Assembly: GCA_965220425.1 (NCBI GenBank)
Contig: OZ244830.1
Coordinates: 4,960,001-5,024,000 of the forward strand
From: Azophilus sp965220425
GTDB taxonomy: Bacteria; Pseudomonadota; Gammaproteobacteria; Pseudomonadales; Azotimanducaceae
DNA length: 64,000 nt
Reading direction: 5' to 3'
Program-made: the position numbers and the translations under genes
Part shown: one piece after another, positions 53,406 through 62,274 of the stretch
How the letters are laid out: each line of letters starts with the position of its first letter
Position numbering within the stretch: the stretch's first letter is position 1
Notes under the pieces: model-generated
The model's database searches: none
What the model saw: the letters and a program-made list of their open reading frames with translations, nothing else
What the model was told of the DNA's origin: nothing

Positions 53406-53609
53406 CTACTCGTTATCGGTAATCGCGACCGCCCGCTCCGGGCACTGGATTTCCGCAAGCTTCACTTTCTCTACCAATTCGCCCGACACGACGTCCAACT
53501 TCGGATTCACATGGGCAAAGCCGTCATCGTCGTACTTGAACACTTCCGGACAGACCATGTTGCACATGCCGTGGCCCTGACAACGCTTCGCATCCACCGT
53601 CACTCTCAT
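53406..53609 (-). CDS. 3Fe-4S-type ferredoxin, P450 partner
   Basis: A 67-residue ferredoxin, MRVTVDAKRCQGHGMCNMVC, then PEVFKYDDDGFAHVNPKLDV and IQCPERAVAI. Cys residues at CQGHGMC, NMVCP and QCPE bind one cluster. It passes electrons to the adjacent P450: its ATG overlaps the P450 stop (ATGA), so the two are translationally coupled. ATG at 53609; eight earlier codons in the frame belong to the P450 gene. Confidence 0.92.
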   Translation of the reverse strand: MRVTVDAKRCQGHGMCNMVCPEVFKYDDDGFAHVNPKLDVVSGELVEKVKLAEIQCPERAVAITDNE

Positions 53610-54910
53610 GGTTCTTGCTCTTTGCGCAGCCATAGCGCGCTGGCGCCCTTCATGCCGCCAAACAACTCCGGCGGCTTGTCCGGGTGAAGCCGGTAGTCCG
53701 GCAGCTTACGGTGCAGAACTTCCAAGCCGATGCGCAGCTCGCGCCGTGCCAAGTGGATGCCCAAACAGCGATGGGGTCCGTGGCCAAAACCCATGTGCCG
53801 GTTGGGCGCCCGGCTGTAGCGCAGTTCGTCAGGGTTGTCGAATTCCGCCGGGTCCCGATTGCACGCCTGCGTGGGGCAGACCACCTGGCTTTCTGCCTCA
53901 AAACGCTCGCCATTGAAATCCGTGTCACGGGTTACCCGGCGGGGCACCACCACGATGGCGTGATAGCGCACCAGTTCCTCCACCCCAAGGTTGAGCTTGT
54001 CCGGGTCATTCAGCAACTCGATGAACTCCCGGCGTTTGCCAGGGTGCTCCGCCAAGGTTTTCACAATCAAGCCCAACGCGGAGGCTACGGTGTCGAGTCC
54101 AGCCATGAAGAACAGAAACAAAGTGTCCAGCAGCTCCTCCTGCGCCAGGGGTCGTTCGTTTTCGTAGCGTGCGGCGAGCAGATAGCTGATCAAGTCGTTT
54201 TCGGGTGCCGCCCGTCGCAACTCCAGCAGCGTGCCGAAATACTCGTAGAGGTCCATGGCCACGGACCCGGACACCGGCATGCGCAGATCGGGAGAGATGC
54301 TGCCATCGGCCGGCACCTCGAGCCCGAGCTCTCGGGCGCGCGCAGCCGCCAATGCGCGCCCACGCGAGTGTCCGTCATCGGCATGCATGAGAATGTTCTT
54401 CCAATCCATGATCCGCTCGTAATCTTCCGGTGGAAAACCGATCAACTCACAAAAGATCACGGTAGGGAACGGGTCCGCGAAATCCGCAACGAAATCGAAC
54501 TCGTCCTTCTGAATCATCTTGTCCACCAACTGCTCCGCGAACTCGCGAAGTTTGGGCTCCATGGCGGTTATGGCTTCGGGTGTGAACCACTTGTTCATGA
54601 TCCGCCGGTAGGAGGTGTGCTCCGGCGGGTCGATGGCTTGGGGTATCCAGGGCCGTACCGGGTAATCGCTGGCCTGGCTGGAAAAAACTTCGGTATTGCT
54701 CAAGCAGGCGCGAGCCTGGTCGTAGCGAGTGAGCAGCCAGGCGCCGCCCTCACCGGCAGTCATGCCGTAGCCCTTCCCGATCCGCGCGATAGGCAGTTCT
54801 TCGCGTAGCAGGCGATAGGTTTCGAACTCGCGCTCGAGAAACTCGGCTGACGACAAATCAAGCGTGGTCGCAGCCCTCTCCGCCTCGTCGCGCCGACTTC
54901 CGTCACTCAT
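53606..54910 (-). CDS. Cytochrome P450
   Basis: A 434-residue soluble bacterial P450. The haem Cys382 is in FGHGPHRCLGIHLARRELRI, the I-helix with Gly-Leu-Asp-Thr at 271-274 in LFFMAGLDTVASALGL (Asp-Thr in place of Glu-Thr), the ExxR pair Glu312/Arg315 in GVEELVRYHAIV, and PPEHTSYRRIMNKWFT in the C-helix. Hydroxylates a hydrophobic substrate, fed by ferredoxin and reductase. A ~25-residue insertion (LGLEVPADGSISPDLRMP) sits between the F/G region and helix H. Upstream 71 bases away is TAACCTAGTTA. ATG 54910. Confidence 0.94.
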   Translation of the reverse strand: MSDGSRRDEAERAATTLDLSSAEFLEREFETYRLLREELPIARIGKGYGMTAGEGGAWLLTRYDQARACLSNTEVFSSQASDYPVRPWIPQAIDPPEHTSYRRIMNKWFTPEAITAMEPKLREFAEQLVDKMIQKDEFDFVADFADPFPTVIFCELIGFPPEDYERIMDWKNILMHADDGHSRGRALAAARARELGLEVPADGSISPDLRMPVSGSVAMDLYEYFGTLLELRRAAPENDLISYLLAARYENERPLAQEELLDTLFLFFMAGLDTVASALGLIVKTLAEHPGKRREFIELLNDPDKLNLGVEELVRYHAIVVVPRRVTRDTDFNGERFEAESQVVCPTQACNRDPAEFDNPDELRYSRAPNRHMGFGHGPHRCLGIHLARRELRIGLEVLHRKLPDYRLHPDKPPELFGGMKGASALWLRKEQEP

Positions 54911-55320
54911 GACAACTTCCCTCCGATAAACAGGCTCGCGGTCGAATTTTTGCAGGCGAGTCTCAAACCGAAGAAAAATATAACCTAGTTAAACAACTGT
55001 AACCAGTGTTACCGAACACCCTGGAAACTCGCGAACTCCCGTCGCCGCACTTCCTGCTGCTTGAACCCCACCGCAAAGGTGTATAGCAGGCAAGCTGCAA
55101 TGATGATGGGGATGGGCAGAAACAGCACGAACGAATATCTCGGTGCGGCCAGCGCCTGCGGCGCATTGTCGAGCCGCAGTTCGCCGGCGAATAATGGTGC
55201 AAGATACAATTTGACTGGGTACCGTAACGCAGCGTCGGGTTTGGCGGGAACGCGAACAAGGCGAGCTGACAGCCAGACAACGGTGTGCCAACAGGAGTGT
55301 GCATCGACCGTTTCGCCAAT
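54911..55320. other. Region between P450 and enoyl-CoA hydratase operons
   Basis: A 410-base gap. Near the P450 it is AT-rich and contains the palindrome TAACCTAGTTA. A minus-strand frame at 55009-55209 includes RYSFVLFLPIPIIIAACLLY followed by TFAVGFKQQEV, one hydrophobic helix with a charged tail; it could be a small membrane protein or the end of a lost transporter, and I cannot assign it. Confidence 0.4.
54981..54991. promoter_or_regulatory. Palindromic operator candidate TAACCTAGTTA
   Basis: TAAC-CTA-GTTA, a palindrome with a 3-base centre, 71 bases upstream of the P450 start. Same sequence at 63261 before an amidohydrolase and a near match at 61169 before an SDR. A FadR/GntR regulator encoded nearby could be the ligand; unproven. 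Confidence 0.4.
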
Positions 55321-56157
55321 TCAGCGGGAACGCTCGGTTTTCCTGCGCAACCGCTCCGCAACGTCCTTGCCGGCCCGGCGCTGATTGCCGGACTCCAGCG
55401 CAAAGAGATAGCGCCGTCGATCAGCCTCTGCTTCGGCCTGCGTCAAGTTGTCCTTCATCAGCGCCAGCAGAGAACCGGGTATGCGAAGCAACCGCTCGGC
55501 GATCGAAAGTGTGTAGTCTCGCAGCTCCGCTACAGGCAGCACCTTGTTCACCATACCCCACGCATAGGCTTGGTCAGCCGTGAGCTTATCGTTCAGGTAA
55601 TACAGCTCACGCGTGCGGGCGGTGCCGATGACCTCAGTCCAGAACAGCGAGCCGCCATAGTCGCCAGACAAGCCATTGACGGAAAAGTTCGAGGCGAACA
55701 CCGCATCGTCCGAGGCATAGCGCAGATCGCAGGCCGCCGCCAAACTGAGACCCGCACCTACTGCGGGCCCGCCGACCATGGCGATGGTTGGCTTGGGCAT
55801 GGTATGCAGCAACATCGGCGCATGCAGGTCGAAACGGGTCAGATCGCCTTCCCCGGTGCCAGGCGCGGCGCCCATTGGCCGGTCATCCCCTGGCGCACGC
55901 TTGACTCCGCCGTCCTTGATATCGCCGCCCGAACAGAAGCCGCCGTATCCGCCTTCCGACGCGGCGCCGGTCAGTATGACCACCTTGACTCCCGAATGCT
56001 CAGCCATCTCCCGCACAGCGACGTCCAGCGCCCCGATGAGCTCGCCGTTCAGGGCGTTGCGGCGACGGGGCCGATTCATGGTGATGATGCCGATGCGGTT
56101 CTGGATTTCCGTCAGCATGACCGGGACTTCCCGTGTGAATCCAACGCCGTTCCCCAT
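55321..56157 (-). CDS. Enoyl-CoA hydratase/isomerase family protein
   Basis: A 278-residue crotonase-fold enzyme: EIQNRIGIITMNRPRRRNAL, then GFCSGGDIKDGGVKRAPGDD, PTIAMVGGPAVGAGLSLAAA with CDLRYASDDAVF, and GLSGDYGGSLFWTEVIGTAR in the active-site region. The Glu of true hydratases at the second position is not obvious (Asp instead). It is downstream of, and 41 bases from, the acyl-CoA ligase, so both are on one transcript. ATG 56157 with AGGAGG directly upstream. Confidence 0.9.
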   Translation of the reverse strand: MGNGVGFTREVPVMLTEIQNRIGIITMNRPRRRNALNGELIGALDVAVREMAEHSGVKVVILTGAASEGGYGGFCSGGDIKDGGVKRAPGDDRPMGAAPGTGEGDLTRFDLHAPMLLHTMPKPTIAMVGGPAVGAGLSLAAACDLRYASDDAVFASNFSVNGLSGDYGGSLFWTEVIGTARTRELYYLNDKLTADQAYAWGMVNKVLPVAELRDYTLSIAERLLRIPGSLLALMKDNLTQAEAEADRRRYLFALESGNQRRAGKDVAERLRRKTERSR

Positions 56158-56198
56158 GGGGCCTCCTCTGTGGCCGAAACCTCGACCCGGTTTCCGAA

Positions 56199-57764
56199 TC
56201 AGACGTTCTTTCCAGCGTCGTGCCAGTACTCGTTGCGAATCTGCCGTTTGTAGAGCTTGCCGTTCTCGGCCCTCGGCAGTTGGCCTCGGAAGTCCACAGA
56301 GCGCGGGCACTTGAAGTGGGCCATTTCGCCTCGACAGAACTCGATGAGCGTCTCGGCAAGTTCCGGGGTACCCTCGACGCCCTCCGCCGGTTGAACGACG
56401 GCCTTCACCTGTTCCCCCCACTCCGCGTCGGGTACGCCAATGACCGCCACGTCCCCTACCGCGGGATGACTAAGCAACACCGCCTCGGCTTCACCAGGAA
56501 AGACATTGACCCCACCGGAGATGATCATGTCCTTCTTCCGGTCACGCAGAAAAAGGAACCCGTCCTCGTCCACATACCCCATGTCGCCCAGCGTCAGATA
56601 GTCGCCGCGCCAGATCGACTTGGTTCTTGCCGGATCCTTGAAATACTTGGTCCTGGAACCGCCGCGAACAGACCGGAAATAGATTTCTCCAATCTCGCCG
56701 GTGAACAGTTCGTTGCCGTCCTCGTCGAGGATTTTCAGATCCACGCCGTGGATAGCCTTGCCGACGGTGCCCGGCTTGCGCAACCAACTCCTCGGCGTGG
56801 CGATGGTGGCTGCTCCCTCGGTACCACCGTACGTCTCGAAGATCACGGGGCCCCACCAGTCCATCATCTTACGTTTGATTTCCAGGGGACAGGGGGCGCC
56901 CGTGTGGACGATACTCTTCAGGCTCGACGTATCGTATCTGGCACGGATTTCCTCGGGTAAGGCCAGCAGCCGATGGAACATGGTTGGCACCATCTGCGCG
57001 CTGGTCACCCGGTACCGCTCGATGAGCTCCAGGCAGGCCTCCGGTGTCCACTTATCCATCAGTACCTGGGTGTAACCCACGTTCAGGGTCGATGAGCTCA
57101 TCATGGCCGGACCGGCATGGTGCAGCGGTCCGCAGGTAAGACACACACCCTCTCCCGGTTCGTTGCCGAAGCCCCGGGCGGTGATGCTGCCGATCTTTGC
57201 GGCATGCATGGCCGGATCGCCGTCCTGCAGCGCCCGCCGCACGCCCTTGGGCAATCCGGTGGTGCCTGATGTGTAAGCCATGCGGGCGCCCGCAACCCGG
57301 AGCGGCGACCGTTCCGGCTTTATCTCGAGCAGTTCGGCGAGGTGTCTGAACCCCGGAATCGAGCCCACGGCAAAGCGCATTCCTGGCGCGAGCTTCGACT
57401 GTTTTGCCGCTGCCGCAGTCAACTCGGCAAACCGTTCGTGGGCGATGAGCACCGCGGACTCGCTGTCCGCGATCACATGCGCAGCCTCGGCGGGGGCCAG
57501 ATGACAGTTCACCGGCACGAAGTACAAGCCCGATTGCATGGCGGCAAGTTCGACGAGGAAGAACTCGCGGCAGTTGGGCAACCCAGCGGCAATCGCGTCA
57601 CCGCGTTCCAGACCCAACGCCAACAAGCCGCAGGACAGACGCTGCACCAGGTCCAGCAACTCGCCGAACGTGGTCTCGCCGCCATCCGGATCTACGATGG
57701 CTATCCGCTCTGGGTAGCACTCCGCCAGATGCCAGAAACCTAGCTGATGGTCGTTCTGCCCCAT
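56199..57764 (-). CDS. AMP-forming acyl-CoA synthetase
   Basis: A 521-residue adenylate-forming ligase that activates a carboxylic acid to acyl-CoA. Motif A3 is MAYTSGTTGLPKGVRRA, A5 FETYGGTEGAATIA, A7/A8 are YLTLGDMGYVDEDGFLFLRD and RKKDMIISGGVNVFPGEAEA, and the C-terminal catalytic Lys is in PRAENGKLYKRQIRNE. No substrate code can be read; fatty, steroid or aryl acids are possible. ATG 57764. It starts the operon with the hydratase and is divergent from the TonB receptor across ~160 AT-rich bases. Confidence 0.94.
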   Translation of the reverse strand: MGQNDHQLGFWHLAECYPERIAIVDPDGGETTFGELLDLVQRLSCGLLALGLERGDAIAAGLPNCREFFLVELAAMQSGLYFVPVNCHLAPAEAAHVIADSESAVLIAHERFAELTAAAAKQSKLAPGMRFAVGSIPGFRHLAELLEIKPERSPLRVAGARMAYTSGTTGLPKGVRRALQDGDPAMHAAKIGSITARGFGNEPGEGVCLTCGPLHHAGPAMMSSSTLNVGYTQVLMDKWTPEACLELIERYRVTSAQMVPTMFHRLLALPEEIRARYDTSSLKSIVHTGAPCPLEIKRKMMDWWGPVIFETYGGTEGAATIATPRSWLRKPGTVGKAIHGVDLKILDEDGNELFTGEIGEIYFRSVRGGSRTKYFKDPARTKSIWRGDYLTLGDMGYVDEDGFLFLRDRKKDMIISGGVNVFPGEAEAVLLSHPAVGDVAVIGVPDAEWGEQVKAVVQPAEGVEGTPELAETLIEFCRGEMAHFKCPRSVDFRGQLPRAENGKLYKRQIRNEYWHDAGKNV

Positions 57765-57922
57765 TGGCTCCGTTCCGTGATACGCGACCCAGGGATCGCG
57801 CGGCCAAAGGTTGGTTAATCCACTTTAGGACGACAAAGATAAATTATATTACTACGTTGAATTTATAAGTGAAGTCAAGTAGCATCCTGCGGACACGGAG
57901 TACCAACCGGGGGATTGCGGTG
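57765..57922. promoter_or_regulatory. Divergent promoter region of ligase and TonB receptor
   Basis: About 160 bases, low in GC at 57830-57870 (ATAAATTATATTACTACGTT). It must drive both the ligase/hydratase operon and the receptor gene. No clear copy of TAACCTAGTTA was found here; TTGGTTAATCCAC at 57811 is a weak relative. Confidence 0.5.
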
Positions 57923-60292
57923 ATGAGCACTAACGCACGACGCTCACGATCCGTGGTGTTCACCACATTCGTCATCTTTGCACTGGGAGAAATCGCGATG
58001 GCGACCGCCGCCGAGGGACCCATTGAGGAGATCGTGGTTACCGCGCGGAAGCGGGCGGAGAGCCTGCAGGAGGTACCAGTCGCCGTAACGGCCTTCTCGG
58101 AAGAGGATATGAAACGTCAGAACATTCAGGAATTCGTCGACCTCCAGGCGCAGCTTCCCGGCGTGTACATCTCGCAAGTCCAAGCAGACCCATCGATCGC
58201 GCGCATCGTCATACGCGGTCAGGCGCAGGCCGACATGCTGCTGACTACCGATGCCCCTGTAGGTGTTTACGTGGACGGCGTAAACCTGCCGAGACAGAAC
58301 GGTCTGAACGCCAACATGTTCGATATCGAGCGCGTGGAGGTGCTGAAGGGGCCGCAGGGGACACTGTACGGCCGCAATACCACCGGCGGCGCGATCAACG
58401 TCATCACCCGCAAAGCGGACTACGAAGGCGTGCACGGTTATCTGCGGGGTACCGCCGGCAACGAAAGCTTCAGGCAGTTTGCCGGTGCCTTGAACATCCC
58501 CTTGGCAGAATCCGCCGCCGTCCGTCTCGCCGCACAGAAGACCGACCAGGACGGCTTTGGCAAGTCGAACTTCACCGGTGACGATCTCTACGACCAGGAC
58601 GAGGTCTTCTTCCGCGGCTCCTTGACGTGGGACCCCACGACCCGACTCAACGTACAGCTCCAGGCAGACTACATGGACCTTGATGAGGGCGGCGCCGCCG
58701 AAAAGCTGTTGCAGCCCGGGGGCAGCATCCTCGATCCGGGCAACACCTTGCCGATTACTCCGTCAATTGTCGCCGGCATCGAACTCGGCGCGCTGAATCC
58801 AGCAGACATTCCCAGCGCAGCGAATCCCATCCCGGGGCCCACCTTCATACCGGGGTTGGTTGCCGGCTACCAAGCCCTTGCAGGGTACACCCAGGGCAGC
58901 CTGCTAGACAGCGATGCCGACGCCGACGTGTTTTCCAAGGCCACGCTTTGGGGGGGCGGCCTGACCATCAGCTACGACCTCAACGACACCGTGGAATTCA
59001 AATCCATAACCGGTTATCGGAACTGGAAAACCGAGCGGCTGCTCGATCTGGACGGCACGCCGTTCACCATCCTGCACCCTCTCCTCGCCGTGGATGCCGA
59101 CATCTTTACGCAGGAGCTCCAGTTGCTGGGCAGCACCGGTAACCTCGACTGGGTGGTCGGGGGCTTTTACAGCAATGAGGAAGGCACCGACGGCAGCCGC
59201 ACGCTGGCAGTCAGACCGCTCAATCCTACGAGAAATGTTACCGACGGTGATGTCACCAACAAAAGCTGGGCTCTGTTCGCTCAAGGCACTTACGCCTTGA
59301 CCGAGGCACTGAACTTGACCGCCGGCTTTCGCTGGACGGAGGAGAAGAAGGCGCTGGTAAACATGAACCGCCTGGAACTGGCCGACATCCCAGGTCTCGT
59401 AATCGCGTGCCGCGTGCCACCAGCCAATCTTCCCGTCGATGCCTGCGCCACGAAGTCATCGGACAGCTTCGAGGATCCTTCATGGCTGGCCAGCCTGGAC
59501 TACGCGATCAACGAGCAGGTCATGGGGTACGCCAGCATCTCTCGCAGCTGGCGCGGTGGCGGCCAGAATCTGCGCGCCGACGGTGCCGATGTTGCTGCGG
59601 CTCAACCCTTTGGGCCGGAGACGGCGTTGAACTACGAATTGGGTCTGAAAGGGGACTTCTTCGACTCCAGGCTGCGCACCAACGCGGCCGTTTACTTGAC
59701 CGACTACGAGGATGTCCAGCGCTCCATAATCGTGCCCGGTTCCGCGTCCGGCAGTGTGGTGACCGTGCTGACCAATGCCGCTGAAGCCGAAATCACGGGC
59801 TTCGAATTGGAAGCCTGGCTGTATCCCACGGACAACCTGACGATATTTGCCACGGTCGGCTTACTGGACTTCGAGTACAAAGACTTCGAGTCGTTCGCCC
59901 AGGACGGCGTCACGATTGTCGACCGTTCGGGGGAAGACGTTGGTGTGCCGGACCTGCAATACAGCCTGTCTGCCCGGTACGATGCGCCTGTCGGCAACAA
60001 CCATCTGGGCATACAGATCGACTACGCCTGGGTGGACGACATCAACAGCAATCCAACGTCAGCCGTTCCGGACGTGGTCACCCAGGACAGTTACGGCTTA
60101 CTGAATGCCCGCGCCGATTTCGAACTTGCTCAGTCGGGCCTAATCCTGTCGTTGTGGGGCCGAAATCTGACCGACGAGGCAATCATCGCCGGGACTACCG
60201 ACTTCACCGGAAATCTCGGACACACCATCGGCCACATCGGCCGGCCACGACAATACGGCCTTACGGTCAGCTGGAACTTGGGTCAGGAGTAG
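57923..60292 (+). CDS. TonB-dependent outer-membrane receptor
   Basis: A 789-residue outer-membrane receptor with a signal peptide (VVFTTFVIFALGEIAMATAA), a TonB-box-like IEEIVVTARKRAESLQEVPV, a plug domain (LPGVYISQVQADPSIARIVI, later DAPVGVYVDGVNLPRQNG and VEVLKGPQGTLYGRNTTGGA) and a 22-strand beta-barrel ending in YGLTVSWNLGQE with terminal aromatic pattern. It uses proton motive force via TonB to import large or hydrophobic compounds. In this context the ligand is more likely the pathway substrate than a siderophore. Start ATG 57923; a GTG at 57869 is less likely. Confidence 0.95.
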   Translation: MSTNARRSRSVVFTTFVIFALGEIAMATAAEGPIEEIVVTARKRAESLQEVPVAVTAFSEEDMKRQNIQEFVDLQAQLPGVYISQVQADPSIARIVIRGQAQADMLLTTDAPVGVYVDGVNLPRQNGLNANMFDIERVEVLKGPQGTLYGRNTTGGAINVITRKADYEGVHGYLRGTAGNESFRQFAGALNIPLAESAAVRLAAQKTDQDGFGKSNFTGDDLYDQDEVFFRGSLTWDPTTRLNVQLQADYMDLDEGGAAEKLLQPGGSILDPGNTLPITPSIVAGIELGALNPADIPSAANPIPGPTFIPGLVAGYQALAGYTQGSLLDSDADADVFSKATLWGGGLTISYDLNDTVEFKSITGYRNWKTERLLDLDGTPFTILHPLLAVDADIFTQELQLLGSTGNLDWVVGGFYSNEEGTDGSRTLAVRPLNPTRNVTDGDVTNKSWALFAQGTYALTEALNLTAGFRWTEEKKALVNMNRLELADIPGLVIACRVPPANLPVDACATKSSDSFEDPSWLASLDYAINEQVMGYASISRSWRGGGQNLRADGADVAAAQPFGPETALNYELGLKGDFFDSRLRTNAAVYLTDYEDVQRSIIVPGSASGSVVTVLTNAAEAEITGFELEAWLYPTDNLTIFATVGLLDFEYKDFESFAQDGVTIVDRSGEDVGVPDLQYSLSARYDAPVGNNHLGIQIDYAWVDDINSNPTSAVPDVVTQDSYGLLNARADFELAQSGLILSLWGRNLTDEAIIAGTTDFTGNLGHTIGHIGRPRQYGLTVSWNLGQE

Positions 60293-60373
60293 ATTCCACA
60301 GCCAGAGCCGACGCCGGCCGGCGCGGCACCGGCCCCCGAGCGCGCCGAGTCGGCTCATCGCTATCGGTGCGCA

Positions 60374-60538
60374 CTAGTGCTCCGTCAAGCCAAAATCTAC
60401 GGGTATTCGCGGGTCTTTTTGGCCCCTGACTGCGTTGCTCCTCCTTGCATGGGGCCTGCCATGCGGCGTCGTCGCGCCTTGCCAGAAACCAAAAATCCCA
60501 TGCGCCTACCCGTAGATTTTGGCTTGACGGAGCACTAG
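60374..60538. repeat. Family B MITE, copy 2 (165 bp)
   Basis: Begins CTAGTGCTCCGTCAAGCCAA and ends CTAG, the same 165-bp element as copy 1 but in the opposite orientation, with one mismatch. It lies 81 bases after the TonB receptor stop and probably affects 3' ends of transcripts as a strong hairpin. Confidence 0.93.
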
Positions 60539-60829
60539 ATTCCTTGACCGGGCGTAATGTTTACAATTGCGTCAAGTTTTTCGGAATTAAAAGCGAAATC
60601 ATAAGGTTGCAACGCATGCCCTGTCGGTCTGAGGCGAAGCCTCGCTAGGTCGTGATCGCATGGCCGAGCCTTGCTGCCGGTGCGGACAACCATTCGCACC
60701 CGCTGACAGTCGGTAGTGGATGTGACACACATCAACGGCGACAACGAACCCAACACCCGGTTCGCGCCTGAAGACGACCATTCCGACCAAGAAACCAAGG
60801 ACCGGTCCAATGCGGCCTACACCCGGGGT

Positions 60830-61000
60830 CAGGGATCCTTGATGCTCAAATGCGGGTATGCCCGCTCGGCGCTACGCACCGACATATACCTGGAACACAG
60901 GATCAGCACCAACCCGCACGGATTCGGCATGATCGGCAGCACGGATGCCCACACATCCATGGCCACTGCGGAGTGGACGAACTACAGGGAAATTCATCAT
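60830..61000 (+). pseudogene. DUF3604 protein, C-terminal fragment
   Basis: The frame includes ARSALRTDIYLEHRISTNPH followed by GFGMIGSTDAHTSMATAEWT, the metal-ligand segment near the C-terminal half of DUF3604 proteins (normally GSTDSHT). The remainder of the ~600-residue protein is absent. It lies ~300 bases from the family B element. A matching N-terminal relic of this family is at 5.5 kb beside a family A repeat. Confidence 0.65.
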
Positions 61001-61168
61001 CGACCTGCGGTACCAGGATCACCGGGGCCATGTGACTGATGTAGCCGCTAACACTCGGAAGGCCGACAACCAGAGTGGCGGCAACCGGCACCGGGGGGGC
61101 AGTGGCTAAGCCGGTGTCTGGGCGCGGGCGAACACGCGGGCACCTTGCCCGTGCCGCTGAACTATAGT

Positions 61169-61179
61169 CTACTTAGTTA
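61169..61179. promoter_or_regulatory. Near match to TAACCTAGTTA
   Basis: CTACTTAGTTA shares ACYTAGTTA with the two perfect palindromes at 54981 and 63261. It lies 32 bases upstream of the SDR start, in a region that also contains ATCATATAGATA. Confidence 0.35.
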
Positions 61180-61210
61180 AATCATATAGATACTCAATGG
61201 AGGGTTCACC

Positions 61211-62032
61211 ATGGGCTTGGAGGCGTTCCAATACCACGGCAAACGGGCTCTTGTGGTCGGCGGTGCCACTGGAATGGGCGCAGCCGTGGCACAGCTCAGC
61301 GCCGAACTCGGAGCGGAAATAGTGGTAATGGACGTGGCCGAAGTCAGTTACCCGGCCAACCAATCATTGCAGATCGATCTCCGCGACCGAGCTGGTGTGG
61401 ACGCCGCCATCGATGCCCTTTCGGCGCCGGTGGACGTAGTGTTCTGCTGCGCCGGCGTGGCAGACGGCACACCCGGCATCATGCTCATCAATTTCACTGC
61501 CCAGCGCTATCTGATCGAGACCTTGTTGGCAAGGCAACTCCTCGCCAGCGGTGGTTCCGTGGTCATGATCTCCTCGTTGGCCGCGCTGCCCTGGCAGCAG
61601 AACATCGCCAACGTGCTGGACTTTCTGAACACCCCGGACTGGGACAGCGCCGCCGCTTGGGTAGAAGCCAACGAGGGCACCGACAGCTACAGCTTCAGCA
61701 AGCAGGCGGTGAACGGTTACGTCGCCCGACAGGCGTTTCTCCTGCTACAGCGGGGTATCCGCATCAACGCAGTGCTTCCCGGGCCTACCGACACGCCCTT
61801 GGCTCGAGCCAACGCAGACATCTGGCTGGCCTTCGGCCAGGACTATCGGGACGCTGCCAAGGTGAAAACGCTGGTGCCGGAAGAGACTGCCCACGCTATG
61901 GCGTTTCTCGGCAGCGACGCAGCCAGTGGCATCAACGGCGTGACTCTGCTGGTGGATCAAGGGCAGATCGGGGCCGGCCTGACCGGATCTTTCGAAGCGC
62001 CCGTGATCAAGGCTTTGCTCGGCGTCGCCTGA
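61211..62032 (+). CDS. Short-chain dehydrogenase/reductase (SDR)
   Basis: A 273-residue NAD(P)-dependent SDR. The cofactor motif is VVGGATGMGAAVAQLSAELG, with Asp41 following the second strand (VVMDVAEV), favouring NAD. The active site has Ser in VVMISSLAALPW and Tyr160-x3-Lys164 in TDSYSFSKQAVNG. The NVLPGPTDTP-type segment is INAVLPGPTDTPLARA. SDRs of this kind oxidise hydroxysteroids, terpenoid alcohols or 3-hydroxyacyl derivatives. ATG 61211 with GGAGGG upstream. Monocistronic; convergent with the GntR regulator. Confidence 0.93.
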   Translation: MGLEAFQYHGKRALVVGGATGMGAAVAQLSAELGAEIVVMDVAEVSYPANQSLQIDLRDRAGVDAAIDALSAPVDVVFCCAGVADGTPGIMLINFTAQRYLIETLLARQLLASGGSVVMISSLAALPWQQNIANVLDFLNTPDWDSAAAWVEANEGTDSYSFSKQAVNGYVARQAFLLLQRGIRINAVLPGPTDTPLARANADIWLAFGQDYRDAAKVKTLVPEETAHAMAFLGSDAASGINGVTLLVDQGQIGAGLTGSFEAPVIKALLGVA

Positions 62033-62274
62033 TACGCTGGCACTTCATTCCGAGATTCGAGGTACGCTGCCAACTGTCCATCGGGCGAACTGGCCGCGAG
62101 ATATCTTCAAAGCACGCCTGAGCAGCGGGGCTTCGATCAGCACCTCCCGTTCCAGCTCGTCGGAGCCCCGAACTTTCATGGTTTTGAGAGACATGCCCCC
62201 ACCAGGCAGCGGGCTTTAGCAGGTCGCCTTGCCTTCGGACCAACTGGCGCCGCCCGAATATCACCTGCAGCTAT

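Larger units (their letters stand above)
60539..61210. other. Region between MITE B2 and SDR, mostly degenerate
   Basis: About 670 bases. It contains a DUF3604 relic (described separately), low-similarity frames around it, and near its right end an AT-rich promoter patch with ACTTAGTTAAATCATATAG before the SDR gene. No intact gene. Confidence 0.5.
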
